A stretch of DNA of 64,000 bases, from contig JAKZZE010000022.1 of assembly GCA_024220505.1 (NCBI GenBank), forward strand, positions 558,001 to 622,000, given 5' to 3'. The translations under genes and the position numbers were made by a program. The notes under the pieces are model-generated. The model did not search any database and had not been told where the DNA came from. It worked only from the letters and a program-made list of their open reading frames with translations. Below, piece after piece: positions 44,069 through 59,470 of the stretch (its first letter is position 1; each line of letters opens with the position of its first letter). This DNA comes from Rhizopus arrhizus (Eukaryota > Mucoromycota > Mucoromycetes > Mucorales > Rhizopodaceae).

Positions 44069-45230
44069 TTAACGACGGATAACACCATATCTGGATACTA
44101 TTTGATCTGAATACATTTTACCAGAGGATCTATAAAAGAGACTTAATAAGAGTGATTTTTTTAAAAAGACTTTTCTTACGAAGAAGATGCGGATGATAAA
44201 ATCGAACCAAGTTGATTGGCAGCGTAGTTACGCACTGAAGGTTTGTTCTCTCTCAAAACAACACGCAAATATTGTCCTTTTTTAATATGTTATTACACAC
44301 ATTTCTATTCTTTTCAGTCAATCAACTTACCATCTGCCTTTATATTATCAAGTTTTGCCACACAGTTTAATGCAGCACTTTTCGTACTGAATTCCACTTC
44401 TGCTTCTCCAAATGATTCACCCATGCGATTTCTTAATACTTCGCACCGCAACACATTACCAAAATCTTCGCATACAATCTGTAAGGAGATCATCAGTTGA
44501 AAGCTTTTTATCTCTTCTAACTAACTTACCCTGACATCTTCTGAGTTTGTTCCACGATCCAATCCACTTATCAAAACTGTCGTTGGTCCAGATTCACCTT
44601 TGATAGAGAAACCAATAGAGGAAGAAGCTGTGTTGGATCGTCCACGGATAGAGATACTTGATCGTTCTTCTATAGCCGGCCTCTCATAGACAGGCTCTGC
44701 TATCATCCTTTGTGTTGGTGCTAGTTGCTGTGGTTGCTGTGAGCCCAGTCGACTGCTTACTATACTCGTCCCTTTCACAGCCCTAACGTTGCCCATGTTC
44801 TTTGATACTGGTTTATCCTTTACTCTATTTTTGATGGGTTGAGTGGAGATAGCTTTGGTGATGATGATTTGAGAAGGGTCTGCTTTTAGAGTAGGTGTAA
44901 GACCAGGAGTGCTGTTTTTGGTATTTTGAGACGTGAAAGAATTAGATTTTGGTGTTATCGACTAAAGAAAGTGAGTTTTTAAAGAATGCCTTTTTTTTTT
45001 TTCAAAGAAAATAATACCAATCGAGAAATTATGTTGCTCTTGCCACTTTTAGGGCCCATTGGTTTTTTAATTTTCGCCCTTGTTTGCAAGTTTAAATTGG
45101 ATTTGTTATCTTTCTTTTGCTGCTTCTTGAAAGCTTGGTTTTTTTGTTGCTCTTGGTGTCTTTTCTTTATTTTATTCTTTTTTTGTTTTATAAGGTCATC
45201 AAGTGGGCGGTCAAGATCCATTGAACTCAT
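44069..45230 (-). CDS. mRNA export adaptor of the ALYREF/Yra1 family
   Basis: Five exons (45018-45230, 44530-44961, 44331-44478, 44180-44276, 44069-44129) give 316 aa. The N-terminus MSSMDLDRPLDDLIKQKK is the UAP56/Sub2-binding motif of ALYREF/Yra1. It is followed by a very basic stretch and a long Ser/Thr/Pro/Arg linker. The RRM lies at about residues 207-270: TTVLISGLDRGTNSEDVR forms the first strand and helix with RNP2-like LISGL, and GESFGEAEVEFSTKSAA carries RNP1. The C-terminus is short. Proteins of this family recruit the export receptor to spliced mRNA in the TREX complex. The linker is longer than in Yra1, so a SKAR/POLDIP3-like relative is the alternative. Confidence 0.82.
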
Positions 45231-45255
45231 TTTTCGCTTTTAATTTTTCCACGAA

Positions 45256-45286
<31 letters not shown>

Positions 45287-45725
45287 GCAATTTTTGAAGC
45301 TTTTTCATGGAAATTCGTAGCCAATCAAAATCAAGCAGGCCAATGTTCGAGTGGACAGGCCTTGCTTTTGACAATTGACCAAATGATTATGGATAAAAGA
45401 AGAAAGGATCTCTGATGGTTTTTATCACCCTTTCTTTCCTCCTTGTAAGAATAATTGTAAATGTGGAGCAAAAGATGTAATATCATGAAAATCAAAGGGT
45501 GAGAGAGTCCAACAAATACACTCTTATTTACCCCTCATGAAAGAGAATAAATTTTACACATTTCGAACAGAATAAAATCTAATTGGGTACATGATCCTCA
45601 ATAATGTATTTCAGGAGTTTTTATTATTATTATTTGTTATCAAAACTGGCTTTAGTAGCATGATACATGCGGCCTATTGTCTTGCAAGATCTCAGGTTTA
45701 TGATTATATATTCCCAAAGTGTATT

Positions 45726-45763
<38 letters not shown>

Positions 45764-45860
45764 AACCCAAAAACGAAAGAATAGGTCAATGGGATATTTC
45801 CTATTTTTATTGAAGCTCATTTAGAAATGATGTATAGTACTATTTAAAAAAAAGTCTTTT
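45231..45860. other. Intergenic region with two poly-A tracts
   Basis: A26 at 45258-45283 and A29 at 45733-45761. No gene is seen. The left part is the promoter of the export-factor gene. Confidence 0.45.
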
Positions 45861-47051
45861 TTAAAGAAAGGATTGCTGTGGAGATGAAATAGAAGATGGT
45901 TTATAAGAGTCACTGGTAAAACTTTCACTAAAACAATCCATGTTTGATTCTTTGCTGTTGTTATTATAACTAAGACTACTTCCGCTACTGTTACCATTGG
46001 AACTACAATCCGCCGTATTACCGCTTTATACTATTGTGTCAAATATTTCAAAATATAAAAAAGAAGATTTTTAGTTTAGTTTACTTTTAGTTTACCTGCT
46101 ACTTGTAAGTGAATCTCTTTTAAGTCTCTTGCGTTGTCTCGTGATTCTTTTATTTTCTTCATGCTGTTTGCTTTTAAAATCTGTTAAATAAAGTTGGTAA
46201 TCCTATGATGATAATAAGTATAGAACTGTATTTTATAACAGTAATTTACTCTATATTTTTTAGTTTGCTTATATTTTTCAAGTGCATCTAAATATTCATC
46301 TTTTGCTCTCATCGCATTACGTTCATAAATTTTCTTTTCTCGACTGCCTAGATTTTTCCACTGATCGCCTACTATTTTAGCGATATCTGAAAAGGATAAG
46401 GATTGATCCTTTAATTGAGCCCTTGCTTCATTAGAAAACATGACATAAGCAGAAGGAGGTTTTATGGGAGCATTGATATCTGGTTTAGGATGCCTTTTGT
46501 ATTTTCTTGTGTATTTATTCTTCATTGATTGATCGCTGTTTTCTTCATCTTCTTCATCAAACGATGTCTTGCCACTGTTTGCTGTATCTTTTGTTGTATT
46601 TGAATCAGTTGTAATGAATGAGAATGGGGAAGAGGATTGAACGGATCCATAACCACTTGAATTTTCTTCTCCTGTGTCCTTTTTATGTATATGCTTGTAA
46701 TAAAATGGTTTTATAGGTGGAAGATGGGGAATAGAATCAACCAACAAAGGTCGATGAATAGGTATTCCATTTAATAAGGCAATCTCTCTTTGAATCAACC
46801 TTCGATGACCTCTTTTTACATTTAATGCTATAAAGTCTTCTTCTCTTATTTCATTTACCTTTTTATTATTATTCGTCAGATAAATAAATCTGTACATAAA
46901 ATACACAATGACTTACCGCTTCCATTGTATCAAAACCTTCTTCAATAAACACATTTGTATATTGTTCAAGCTGACACCTTTTTAGGAACTCAATCACTTC
47001 ATTTTCTCTAGATTGGACATTATTATCATTAAAGGCATTTGTATATGACAT
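45861..47051 (-). CDS. SAM-domain plus HMG-box protein
   Basis: Four exons (46917-47051, 46250-46858, 46096-46202, 45861-46023) give 337 aa. The ATG at 47051 is the first in frame. Residues ~15-75 form a SAM domain (EVIEFLKRCQLEQYTNVFIEEGFDTM, then DFIALNVKRGHRRLIQREI). An acidic Ser-rich linker follows, then an HMG box at 175-245 (NAPIKPPSAYVMFSNEARAQLK, DIAKIVGDQWKNLGSREKKIYE). The tail is basic and then Ser/Asn-rich. HMG boxes of this Nhp6/Rox1 type bend DNA, and the SAM domain suggests oligomerisation or partner binding. The protein is probably nuclear. The mating-type HMG genes of Mucorales (sexM/sexP) differ, and neither their neighbours (TPT, RNA helicase) nor this SAM domain fit, so it is not the sex locus. 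Confidence 0.82.
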
Positions 47052-47637
47052 TCTTTCATAATCAAGCAATCTTATATTATAGCAAATAAGCTTCTTTTTT
47101 TTTCTTTTTTGATTCTATAAAATAATTGTACCCTCTTATTGAAAACTAATAATGAAATTTATTATTTTCCTCTCCTTCTTTTTTTTTTTTTAATTTATAA
47201 CAAAAGAAATAGAAATAAAATAAAATAAATAAATAAATAAATATAAAAAAAAAAAAAAAAAAAAAAAGAAACGCTTACCACATCAAAAATTGTTTGGATT
47301 TAACGACTCTAAAAAAATTTTTTTTTCCATTGAGGAATAGAATATTTCCAAAATAAGAAATAGAACAATCATCTAAATTCCAGAATTTTCTTTTTTTGTT
47401 CATTCAATATTACTCGGCTAATATGGCAACTTGCTTCATTCCTTCTATTGTTATATGCATTAAATCGTCATGATACTATTTTCAATATAATAAAGTTATT
47501 CTTTACAAATGTTGTTACTATTCACTGATTGTGATTAACAAAAAAGGAATATTCATTTCATATTATCATATTCTCTCAAAAGTAATAAACATAGAGTATT
47601 CAATTAATGCATGACATGATCTTGCTTGGGTTTAATA

Positions 47638-47676
<39 letters not shown>

Positions 47677-48752
47677 ATTTCTTAAAAACGGGTTTTCATG
47701 CCATTGCACAAGTACTCAGGGGTACATGTAAACTCCGATATAGATTTAGTATGTTTGATTTAGAATTCGTATCAGATACATACTATGATTGTATTCAGTC
47801 TCACTGACTCTATTTAATCAAGAGTAGATAGAGACAGAAAAGTGATTATGTTCATTTTGCTTTCATATGTCGTACAGTACTGTTTATTGTACGAAAAAGT
47901 GGCTTCAATCTCATGTCGTCCAAAGGTGAAATCAAGATAAAAATAGTTTCACTCTAATCCCAACCGTCTCTTATTCATATTGTCTGTCTCTAAATCATGT
48001 TGACACAATCAATATTTAATCCATTCTGACTTTTATAATTAATCATCCCAGAATTTAATTAATGATCCTATCCTATTTGAATACCTACAAAAAAGGCAGC
48101 TTGTTACTCTCACAATCTTTATTAGAATCCAATCCTTTTTCCATCTATTCACTCCCATTCCAAAATGAGTTCCTTTTTTTATATTTTTCTTGTGGGTCAT
48201 TGTTGTGACTTTTGATCAACCTTGACGAGCTTCTATTGAATCTCAAAGTAGAATAAAGAGAGAATGATCTTTTCTGATATTTGACTTTTGTTTATATGAT
48301 TGACATCAGGGATAAATTGAACATTTTTTGTTTTATTTCGTATCAAAAGACTTGGAGAGCAAATAAAGTCATGTCTGTCTGTCAGTGGGATATCGATCAG
48401 TATCATGACATACCCCCCCGACTCGTAGGCTAGCTTTAAAGTAGAAAGGGATTAATTAATTTGATTGAATCATTTAATACTTTTGTGATTTCTTAATAAC
48501 CAAAGTTATCAATCAACCAGTTTATTTATCCTTTTTCATAGATTGTCGTCAGTCCTAGCTTGTGGAGACACTACATTCAAATCTAAAGACTATAACTCTT
48601 GTCTCTTTCAGTTTTATATAAATGACTTTGTTGTCATGTAAATCAGTGATATAATCTTATTTGAAGTCTATTTAATCACTTTTTATGTTTATTGTTATTC
48701 AACTACATTGAACAGTTGCAAAAAGACAAGTAGAAAAGGATACCAAACCACG

Positions 48753-48792
<40 letters not shown>

Positions 48793-49131
48793 CATAAAAA
48801 TATCTGAGACTTAATTAGTTTGTGTTCAAAGTTGATCACATTACTTTGTGAATTTAATCATCACAAGAACATTGGATGATGAAGGATAAAGGTAATTTGA
48901 AAAGGAAAAAGTCATCAAGTTCATTCACAGAAACAATCCATTGGATACAGAAAATCAAAGCCTTAAAAAAGAAGAAAGATTTCAAAGTCCATGACAGGTT
49001 TACAAAAGAATCTGAAAAAGGAAAGCAATAATAAAAACAAACCAAAAAAAAAATGATTGTTTCCATCTCGGAGGTATTGCATCTCCTTTATTTTCCTTTT
49101 TTTTCTTTTTTCTTTTTTATGTAAAAAGAAA
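47052..49131. other. Intergenic region with three long homopolymers
   Basis: About 2 kb of AT-rich DNA holding A23 (47245-47267), A34 (47639-47672) and T33 (48755-48787). No coding signal, RNA gene or mobile-element motif is recognisable. The right end is T-rich and serves as the YAK1 promoter. Confidence 0.45.
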
Positions 49132-51915
<2,784 letters not shown>

Positions 51916-54900
51916 TAAAAAAAAAAACAAATTTTGTATGAAATTGATTTCTAAACACCTTACTTACAACAGATTGAATGTGTAAAAGCTCAAATGATAA
52001 ACATCTCTCCCACTTTATAAAAGCAATTCCCAAAAGAACGTCACTTTTGGAATCCCATTGTTTTCTCTAGAGAAATTCAAATAGTAGACATGATTTTAGG
52101 TGAGAAAAACAAGGGTATGGTTCACTTGATGTATATCAGTGAATACTCTTCTTGTCTAAATCTTTTTTCCCCTAAATTCTCTGCACAGACATCTCTGGTT
52201 GATTGAACAACCTATGGGCTTTTATCATCCGTATCTGTCCTGAAGATGTCCTGCCCCTCATCTTTCAAGGTCTCACAGTCTTTAGAGCAAAGGATTTGGT
52301 GTCATATAAAAACCACCAGAGAGTCTGATAGGGCCATGGCATTCCTTTGTCGACTGTTCATCTATCCTGTCAGTACCGAAAAAAGAATGAATGAACCTGT
52401 CTTCATGCTGTATTCACCATGTTGTCTGCAGCCACCTCCTTGTGATGGAGTCACCAAACAATGTGGATGCTATGAACACTAGATTTCTTTCAAACAATTT
52501 ACGTTTTGATCAACAGGAACTTTTGATGATATCCTATTGCGTATGCCAAGCTCGCATTACAAATAAAGGGCACATGTACCCTTTGAACATGTAAATTGCG
52601 CATAACTTATGACAGCAGTAGTAAAACATGATCCGTGTCATCTCACCATGTGCTAGAGACACATTCATGCTTACAACAAGCCTGGGAAAAGCACGAGTAA
52701 AAAATCATGTATTTTCTCTTTTTTTCATTGGTGACATTCTTGATTGCCTCAGCATCTTTTTTTTTTTTTACATTTCCTTTTCTAGTGTCTTTTTCTTTAC
52801 AAAAGCCTTTGCCAAGTCGTGTTCATGTCTTACTAAAGCAGAACATGTGCTTCACTCGGACTCGATCGATTTCCAACGAATCATGATGCAAGTTGCTTGA
52901 ATAAAACAAGTACTTTTAAAACATGAAACACACACTTTAGTTGAATGAAAAAAAAAGGGGGGGAAGAGAGAGAGAGAAAGCAGTCTGCATTTTTTTTTCC
53001 CCAAAGCTTTTTGCATCATATTTCATGAAACAAATGCAAAAGAAAATTGGCGCCCTTTTTTTTTTTCCTTACAACATCTGCATATCAAAGGGAACATGCC
53101 CACGTTACTGTTACCTTGTGTGCTGCTTCTTGTATGCTAAATGTACAGTATGAGCGCTTTCCCAATATGTCTGATGAGGATGTGCACGGATATTGAATGT
53201 ATGCAACTATTTTTTAAAACCTTAAGCTTCTCTTCTTTAATAGTAAATCCTGTTGTCTATAAAAGTCATGAAGGTGTAAAGCATGATGCTTTAGAATCTT
53301 TCTTGAAATTAATTTATAAATATTTAGTTTTGAAGCATATAAACTATTTATAAATTCATTGGTCAAGACAATAAACTATCTTTCTTTTAACAAATGATCT
53401 TCTAAAGAAAATCTTTCAAAGGGGGTTCTTTTTCTTGTTCTTGAAAATATAGCTTGTTGCTCCCCCTTTTTGTTTTTCCATCTTCAAGGGATCTTTACTC
53501 CTTCCCTTTCAAGTTCAAGTGGATCATCCTACGAGTACATAAAATGATGAACAAAAGTAAATGATGCAGTGATATTTGTCAATAAATCATTTAATTTCTG
53601 TTCTGTATTTGTTTAAAGATTAAATAAACAACATCTTTATGAATCGTACTCCGTTTAATAGTTTCTGATAATCAACTGTAAGAATTTAAGGGCTTTTTAT
53701 TATCAATATTGATGCGCGTGTAGTGTAACAAACGCAGTGATCAACCAAACATGAAAAATAAAAGAAAAGCTTCATGTTGCATTGAATTTGTTATTACTGT
53801 CTTAGTCACACAATTGGTTTATTTAAAAAAGTGATTTTGCTACCAAATTTATATAAATTAAATGATAAACAAAACATGAAATATATTTTATTTTCAAAAG
53901 AAAAAAAAAAAAAGGAAACTTTTAATAACAACGTCACTTGTGTTCTTTATGAGGCTCATTTATTAAAATATCTTATTTCAGACCATTACGATCATTTGAC
54001 AGTTATTTCCATTTATTTATTTCTTAAAAAAAAAAAGCGAGAAAAATGGGCTCGGTTGCTGTCTTGCATGTTTGTTTTGAAAATGGAACGGAGTGCTTCG
54101 CAAATGTAGAACAACTTTAAAATTTCACAACAAAAAAAAAAACATTCTAGTTTTATCTTTGTGAATTACGCTATAATAAATATTAAAATAAAAGGGTGAA
54201 AAAGAAAGAGAGGGGAGGGGGGGGGCTAAGGATGATCCAGAAAAGAAGAATTATAAATATGACTAAAAAGTATAAAGTTTGTGATTTTTGTATCACTTGA
54301 GTGCTCGCTTGACTTTCTATTTGTTTTTTCGTAGCATTTTGAGAAAATTCATTTTCTAAATAAAGATTTCTTTTTTAATCATCTCCTAATAAAGCAATCC
54401 ACACTTTTTTTATGAACAGCATCGCTTGAAACCTATTTCAAGGAGAATACACGGAGGGAACTAAACAGAAAGAGAAAAAGAGAAAAAGAGAGGATGAGAA
54501 AAAGAGAGAGAGAAATCGGAAAGAGTCATAGAAAAGTTTACAAAGGAGTCAAGGGGGGGTCAGAGAAAAAAAAAAAAAAAAAAAGAAAACGGGGCTAATA
54601 AAAAAGCGCCAACCAAAGGGGATGATCTGTTGGTTTAGGATAGGATAGGTTGAGTGGCAAAGTAAAATGATAAAAATGAAATATTATTTTATAAAAAGAA
54701 GGGCAATTATGATGCTGTTTGCATAAACAAATAGATAGAGTATTTATTTAGATTAGTAGTGTAGTTAGTAGTCCCCCCCCCTCCCTTTTTCCTCCTTCTT
54801 TTTCTCAAGCCAATCATATGGATCGCCACACAACTCAAAATGCCCTTTTGTTTGTTTGAACATCATTTTGGAAAAAGGTATTTCAATGATGAATTTTTTG

Positions 54901-55020
54901 CTTTCTTTTTTTTTTTTATTTCTTTTCTCTTTCTCCTTATTTAAACAAACCGTATCACTTTTTTAAGGTAGAGGCAATACAGAAGCATTTTTTATTTTAT
55001 TTTGCTTACATTTATTTAGT
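51916..55020. other. Long intergenic region with simple-sequence tracts
   Basis: About 3.1 kb without a convincing gene. Purine-rich tracts occur at 52948-52980 and 54460-54590, and a G8 run lies near 54219. The last 250 bp are C/T-rich and form the APSES gene promoter and leader. Frames of 60-90 codons here are low-complexity. Confidence 0.4.
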
Positions 55021-56318
55021 ATGGAAGGACTATATCAAACCTTGCCTTATCCTTATTTATCTCAAACTTCAGCTCCAGAATATCCTTCTAGTTCAACTAA
55101 CCACTCTGGTAGCCCTTCCGGAACGCCACTCATGATGTACAGACCCACATTAGAAAGACCTTTCCCATCCTTAGATGACCACTCTTCCCCTTCAAACACA
55201 CTCAACTGGTCACCCTCTCATCCCTACCATCACCGCCACCATTATCATCATCATCACACACAGGCCTCTCTCAATTCACCCAATTACAATTACTATGGTA
55301 ACACAAATTCAGTTGTCATGGCATCGTCGTCACCAACACGTCCTAAAGTCAGCACAAATATTTGGGAAGACGAAGGCACACTCTGTTTCCAAGTGGATGC
55401 TAAAGGCATTTGTGTCGCGCGTCGACAAGGTAATGATGACCCACTCAAAGAATGATGGAGTATTAATCTGAACATAGATAATGATATGGTCAATGGTACT
55501 AAACTATTAAATGTCGTTGGTATGTCTCGCGGTAAACGCGATGGGATCCTGAAGAACGAAAAAGGCCGTGTGGTTGTGAAGGTAGGAGCTATGCACCTGA
55601 AAGGCGTTTGGATTCCTTTCCAAAGAGCAAGAGATCTAGCCACAAAGTTTAAAATCGTTGACTTGCTCTATCCCTTGTTTGCCGATGACCCCTCTGTCTT
55701 TTTGTGTAATAACACATTGGCTTCGAATGACACAGACAAGTCCAAGTTGATGACATCAAATACCTTTCAACAGCATCGTCCTTCTATGGATTACAGCTGG
55801 AATAAACCCTCACATTACTTGCAACAGCATTATCCTCAAGGTACAAAAAAAAAAGAGAGAGGTGCAAACGAGAAACTAACCCATCCTTAGTCATCCATCG
55901 AAACAGCATTCACGGTGATCTGTCTTCAACGAGCAGCCCTATACCTAAATTAATGACGCAAGCTTCAGAAGACAACAGTCATGACGTGTATGAGCAACCT
56001 CCTTATGATTACAGCAGACCTTTTCAAAGCCGTAATAGCATCAGTAGTATCTCAAGTCATCATTCTGCTTACCTCTATCATCCATCACATGAAACACACC
56101 ATCAAACTGAAGAAAAGCTCACAATGGAACCATTCTATTCTACTTCATTGAATGATAAAGAAAAGGAAGGACCCACCACCCCTTCATCATGGTACTCACC
56201 AGAGACACCAACAGCTGTTCTCTATCAGCAAAAGAAGCGTAAATCGTCATTGTCAAGTGATGAATCAAAGGTTTATGCTCGTACGACAAAGAAAGTGAAA
56301 GTTGTACAGGTCGAATAA
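55021..56318 (+). CDS. APSES-domain transcription factor (StuA/Efg1/Phd1-like)
   Basis: Three exons (55021-55429, 55478-55840, 55891-56318) give 399 aa. The N-terminal 110 residues are Ser/Pro/Tyr-rich with a His cluster ([13 protein letters not shown]). The APSES DNA-binding domain spans about 112-215: [41 protein letters not shown], and [32 protein letters not shown]. This is the KilA-N-like bHLH fold of StuA, Efg1 and Phd1. A C-terminal basic KKRKSSLSS and KKVKVV segment may be a nuclear signal. In ascomycetes these proteins act downstream of PKA in development and dimorphism, and the PKA catalytic gene is in the same window. Confidence 0.93.
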
Positions 56319-58177
56319 TTAAAAAAAAAATCTTTATAAAGTCTGTCGTATACCCCACAATCATCATCCTCTTACAACTCAATTCCGCACCCTTACTTTT
56401 TTGTTCTTTTTTATATACGCGTATTATCTATTGAAATAAAAACACAACTGAATTTTCTAATAAAAAAAGGACGAACCATGTGCTTTTAATAATGATCCGC
56501 TTCCCTTTCCGATTTGTGTGTACAAAATATAAAAATGAACTCTTCCTTTTTTTCTCCCCCTTCCCCCCCCCCTTTATTTGTATCATCCACCTTTATGCTG
56601 AGTTTTTTTTTTTTTTTTTTTGCCAAGCTCTGTTTACAAGCACCAACTGGCATGCATAAATGAAACAATCTTGAAGATATCGCAATGCCGCAGAATCTCT
56701 TTTATAAGCACAGCTGGTCACTGCCTGACTTTCATAGATTTTTACAACCCAAAGATCAAACACAAAGTTTCTTTGTGGCAGTGAAACAGTGATTTTTTCT
56801 ATTATCTTGAAGAAAACCGGTTCTTTTTTTAATCTTAAATGGGCTGGTCATCAGGTTTACATCAACTCCCTAAGGAAAGGAAACAGTGTGACTATTTCCC
56901 CCCCTCCTTTTTTTTTTATTTACTTTGAACCCATTTCATGTACTTCACTACAAGTTGATCTAATTACAAAACTAATGAATAGTCCGCTATCTAACTTGGC
57001 GGTAGCTAATTATCATCTGTTATCTGATTGTGTAAGATTTCATGGTGACTACTTGTCTTTATGCTACGCGTCAAAAAGAGTACTTCATATTTGCGTACAC
57101 GCATGAATCTGTGGATGATGAAGAACACCATCCGATCCAAGACACCATTACAAAAACTCTTGTCTGGAGCAATCAAGTGTTGTATCTATTCATATGACTA
57201 CAGCAAAGCAGGGATTTATGCTTTTTCAAACTAGTTGTACTGGTGTTTTCAAAGACAGTCAAGCTACAATGTTGAAGAAACCAATTCAACAGTACAGCGA
57301 TCAACTAATGTAAGGGAGGGTATGCAGATGAGCATCTTTAAATGAACTGCTCGAGTTTTTTTTTTTTTTTTTTTTTTTTGAAAACGATAAAACCAAACGG
57401 TATTTAGAAGGATTTTAGCAATCATTTAATTGGTTGTTTCAGGAATTAAGAAGAAAAAAAAAATGCATTTAATTTAATTTACTGAGCGAACCTAATAAAA
57501 TAGTTTTTATACAATCTATTCATTTCTCACTTAAAATGAATCAAACAAAATCCTTTTTTCACTTGTAATCCGAGCAAGTAGGCATGAGATGCAAGTAACA
57601 CAATCTATTAAAAGTGAATCAAAGTTAACAGAAACGCATGGCAATAATGGTAAAGTATCACAAAGAAAAGGACGAATAAGGTTTGTAACCTCAGCTATGA
57701 ACAAAAATCGATTTCTTTTTCCGTTTTGGAAATGTACTATTTCGTTTGGCTTTCCGTAACATTTGAGAAAAGCGCAGCATGAAACAAAAGGGAAAATAGT
57801 CGAGATGGTTTATGAAATCAAAAAAAAATACATACAGCCAAACTTGGTCATTTCTTCATAGTAATAGCCATTACACTGAAAATTTATGAAAAATACACGG
57901 CTGAATCAATCCTTTTCTTTTAAGACAATCAAAACGTTTTGATTGTCCATAAAAAGGAAATTGAATGCACATTTATCTTTCACACTAGAAATAGAACGGT
58001 CATTGGCTTATTTTTGTGTAAGTAACACGAATATTACAAGAATGATAAAGATCTCTAGAACCTTTATAAAAGAAGCAGCCCAAGAAGATGAATTGTCCTA
58101 GCAAGTGTCGTAGCTATTAAAGAGAAATAGTATGGCACAAAAAAAGATGTTCTTGATGAACAAAACAGCCAGAGACA
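56319..58177. other. Intergenic region, no gene seen
   Basis: AT-rich DNA with a T18-19 run near 56602, a T23 run at 57357-57379 and C8-9 runs near 56570 and 56900. No coding signal. Confidence 0.4.
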
Positions 58178-59470
58178 GTGCCTTGCAATAATTATGCTGC
58201 ACTTATATCGGCAAACATGAGCCCTGTCGGACCGCTTTCTGCGTGTTTATCACAGGCGCAGTCCAAAGGTTCGTTGCGAGCAACAGCCAATGATCCAATT
58301 GCTGAACCTTCACTTTATGACGAGCAATTCGTCTGCTGTGAAGAACAAAATGCAAAACGAATTGGAAAATTCAGAGCAATTTCAGCTCGAGTAAGTCTGC
58401 AGAAATCATGAATGGGAAACATGTATTCTGGATAACTGACATTTATCGCACCGGAGGCTTTTGACTTGCTTTTTGGATACCCTTGAGCATTTCGTTCACT
58501 CATATTTAACAATTATATTTAAAATGCAGATTTTATTAAATAATTTGATGAACTTGAAAAGAGGATAATAATATCAATGGTTAATAGGTTTCACTTTGAG
58601 CATTCAAATCAATCCTTTTTATTAAATAGGCGAAAAAAATTTATTCTGATTCTGATGATGTGAATAGTATCTTTTCTACAAAAAGGTTTTCTCTAGTCAT
58701 CCTTTTCTTTTTCCATACGAGAAATCACACAACAAACGATAACCTAAAGTAAACGATTGAACAGCTTGTCGATAAGTAGCAAAAGCAAGCAAACAAACCT
58801 CTCAATCAGCGCCCCGAACAAGACGAGAGCCAGCTTCAACAATAGGGTGGGTCTGTTTATCACGAATGGAAATGATAGATGAACTAGTAAGAGCTTGACA
58901 GGTTCTAGTAGCACCCCAAGCACTAGAAGAATAGGTTGCAGTGGCCAATTGAGGAATAGAGTAGCTAAGCTTGTAAAAACTGGCCGTATCTGCAAAATTT
59001 ACAGACGTGTGACGAATAAAAGGACGGGCATGGACTTCAGAAACAATCAAACTGTCCACTGGCGCTTTTATCAGCCGGTTATTCCATAAACATCAAAACA
59101 GAGGTAGGATCAATAATTTCAAGTACAGATTACTGCCACCAGCTCAAAAAGAGACAGTGATGATAGAAATGGGAGGGTCGAAGCCACTGAGAATTTGAAG
59201 GCTACCGGAAGCATCCTTATCTATTCATCCAAAGGTTCTTGAGGACATTGAGTATGAGCGAAATGCTCTTCAGACCGATCATGATCGATAAAAAGGACAG
59301 TAGAGCTTCAGCTAGGGCCATTCATGACAGCATTGACTACATGTTGTTTAGTCAAGAGTTAATCAGAGTATTATTTGGGATATTCAACTAAATCATGGAG
59401 GTCAACCGTGATGGAGAGCTGTGTCAAAACACTATTATTAACAGTAGCATAAAAGGCGTACAACTCAAGG
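58178..59470 (-). other. Coding-like relics of unknown family
   Basis: Open stretches with protein-like composition occur on the minus strand. One at 59059-58802 reads VHARPFIRHTSVNFADTAS and DKQTHPIVEAGSRLVRGAD. Farther upstream, near 59460, is LYAFYATVNNSVLTQLSITV. A frame from 58503 down to 58315 starts MSERNAQGYPKSKSKASGA. They do not join into one clean gene, and stops occur between them. I cannot assign a family. A decayed gene is the most likely explanation. Confidence 0.3.

Noticed and set aside
45861..47051. Possible mating-type (sexM/sexP) HMG gene
   Set aside because: The protein carries a SAM domain, and the neighbours are not the triose-phosphate transporter and RNA helicase that flank the Mucorales sex locus.
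51916..54109. Several 60-90-codon ORFs after YAK1
   Set aside because: They have low-complexity composition, no family motif and no plausible splice partners.
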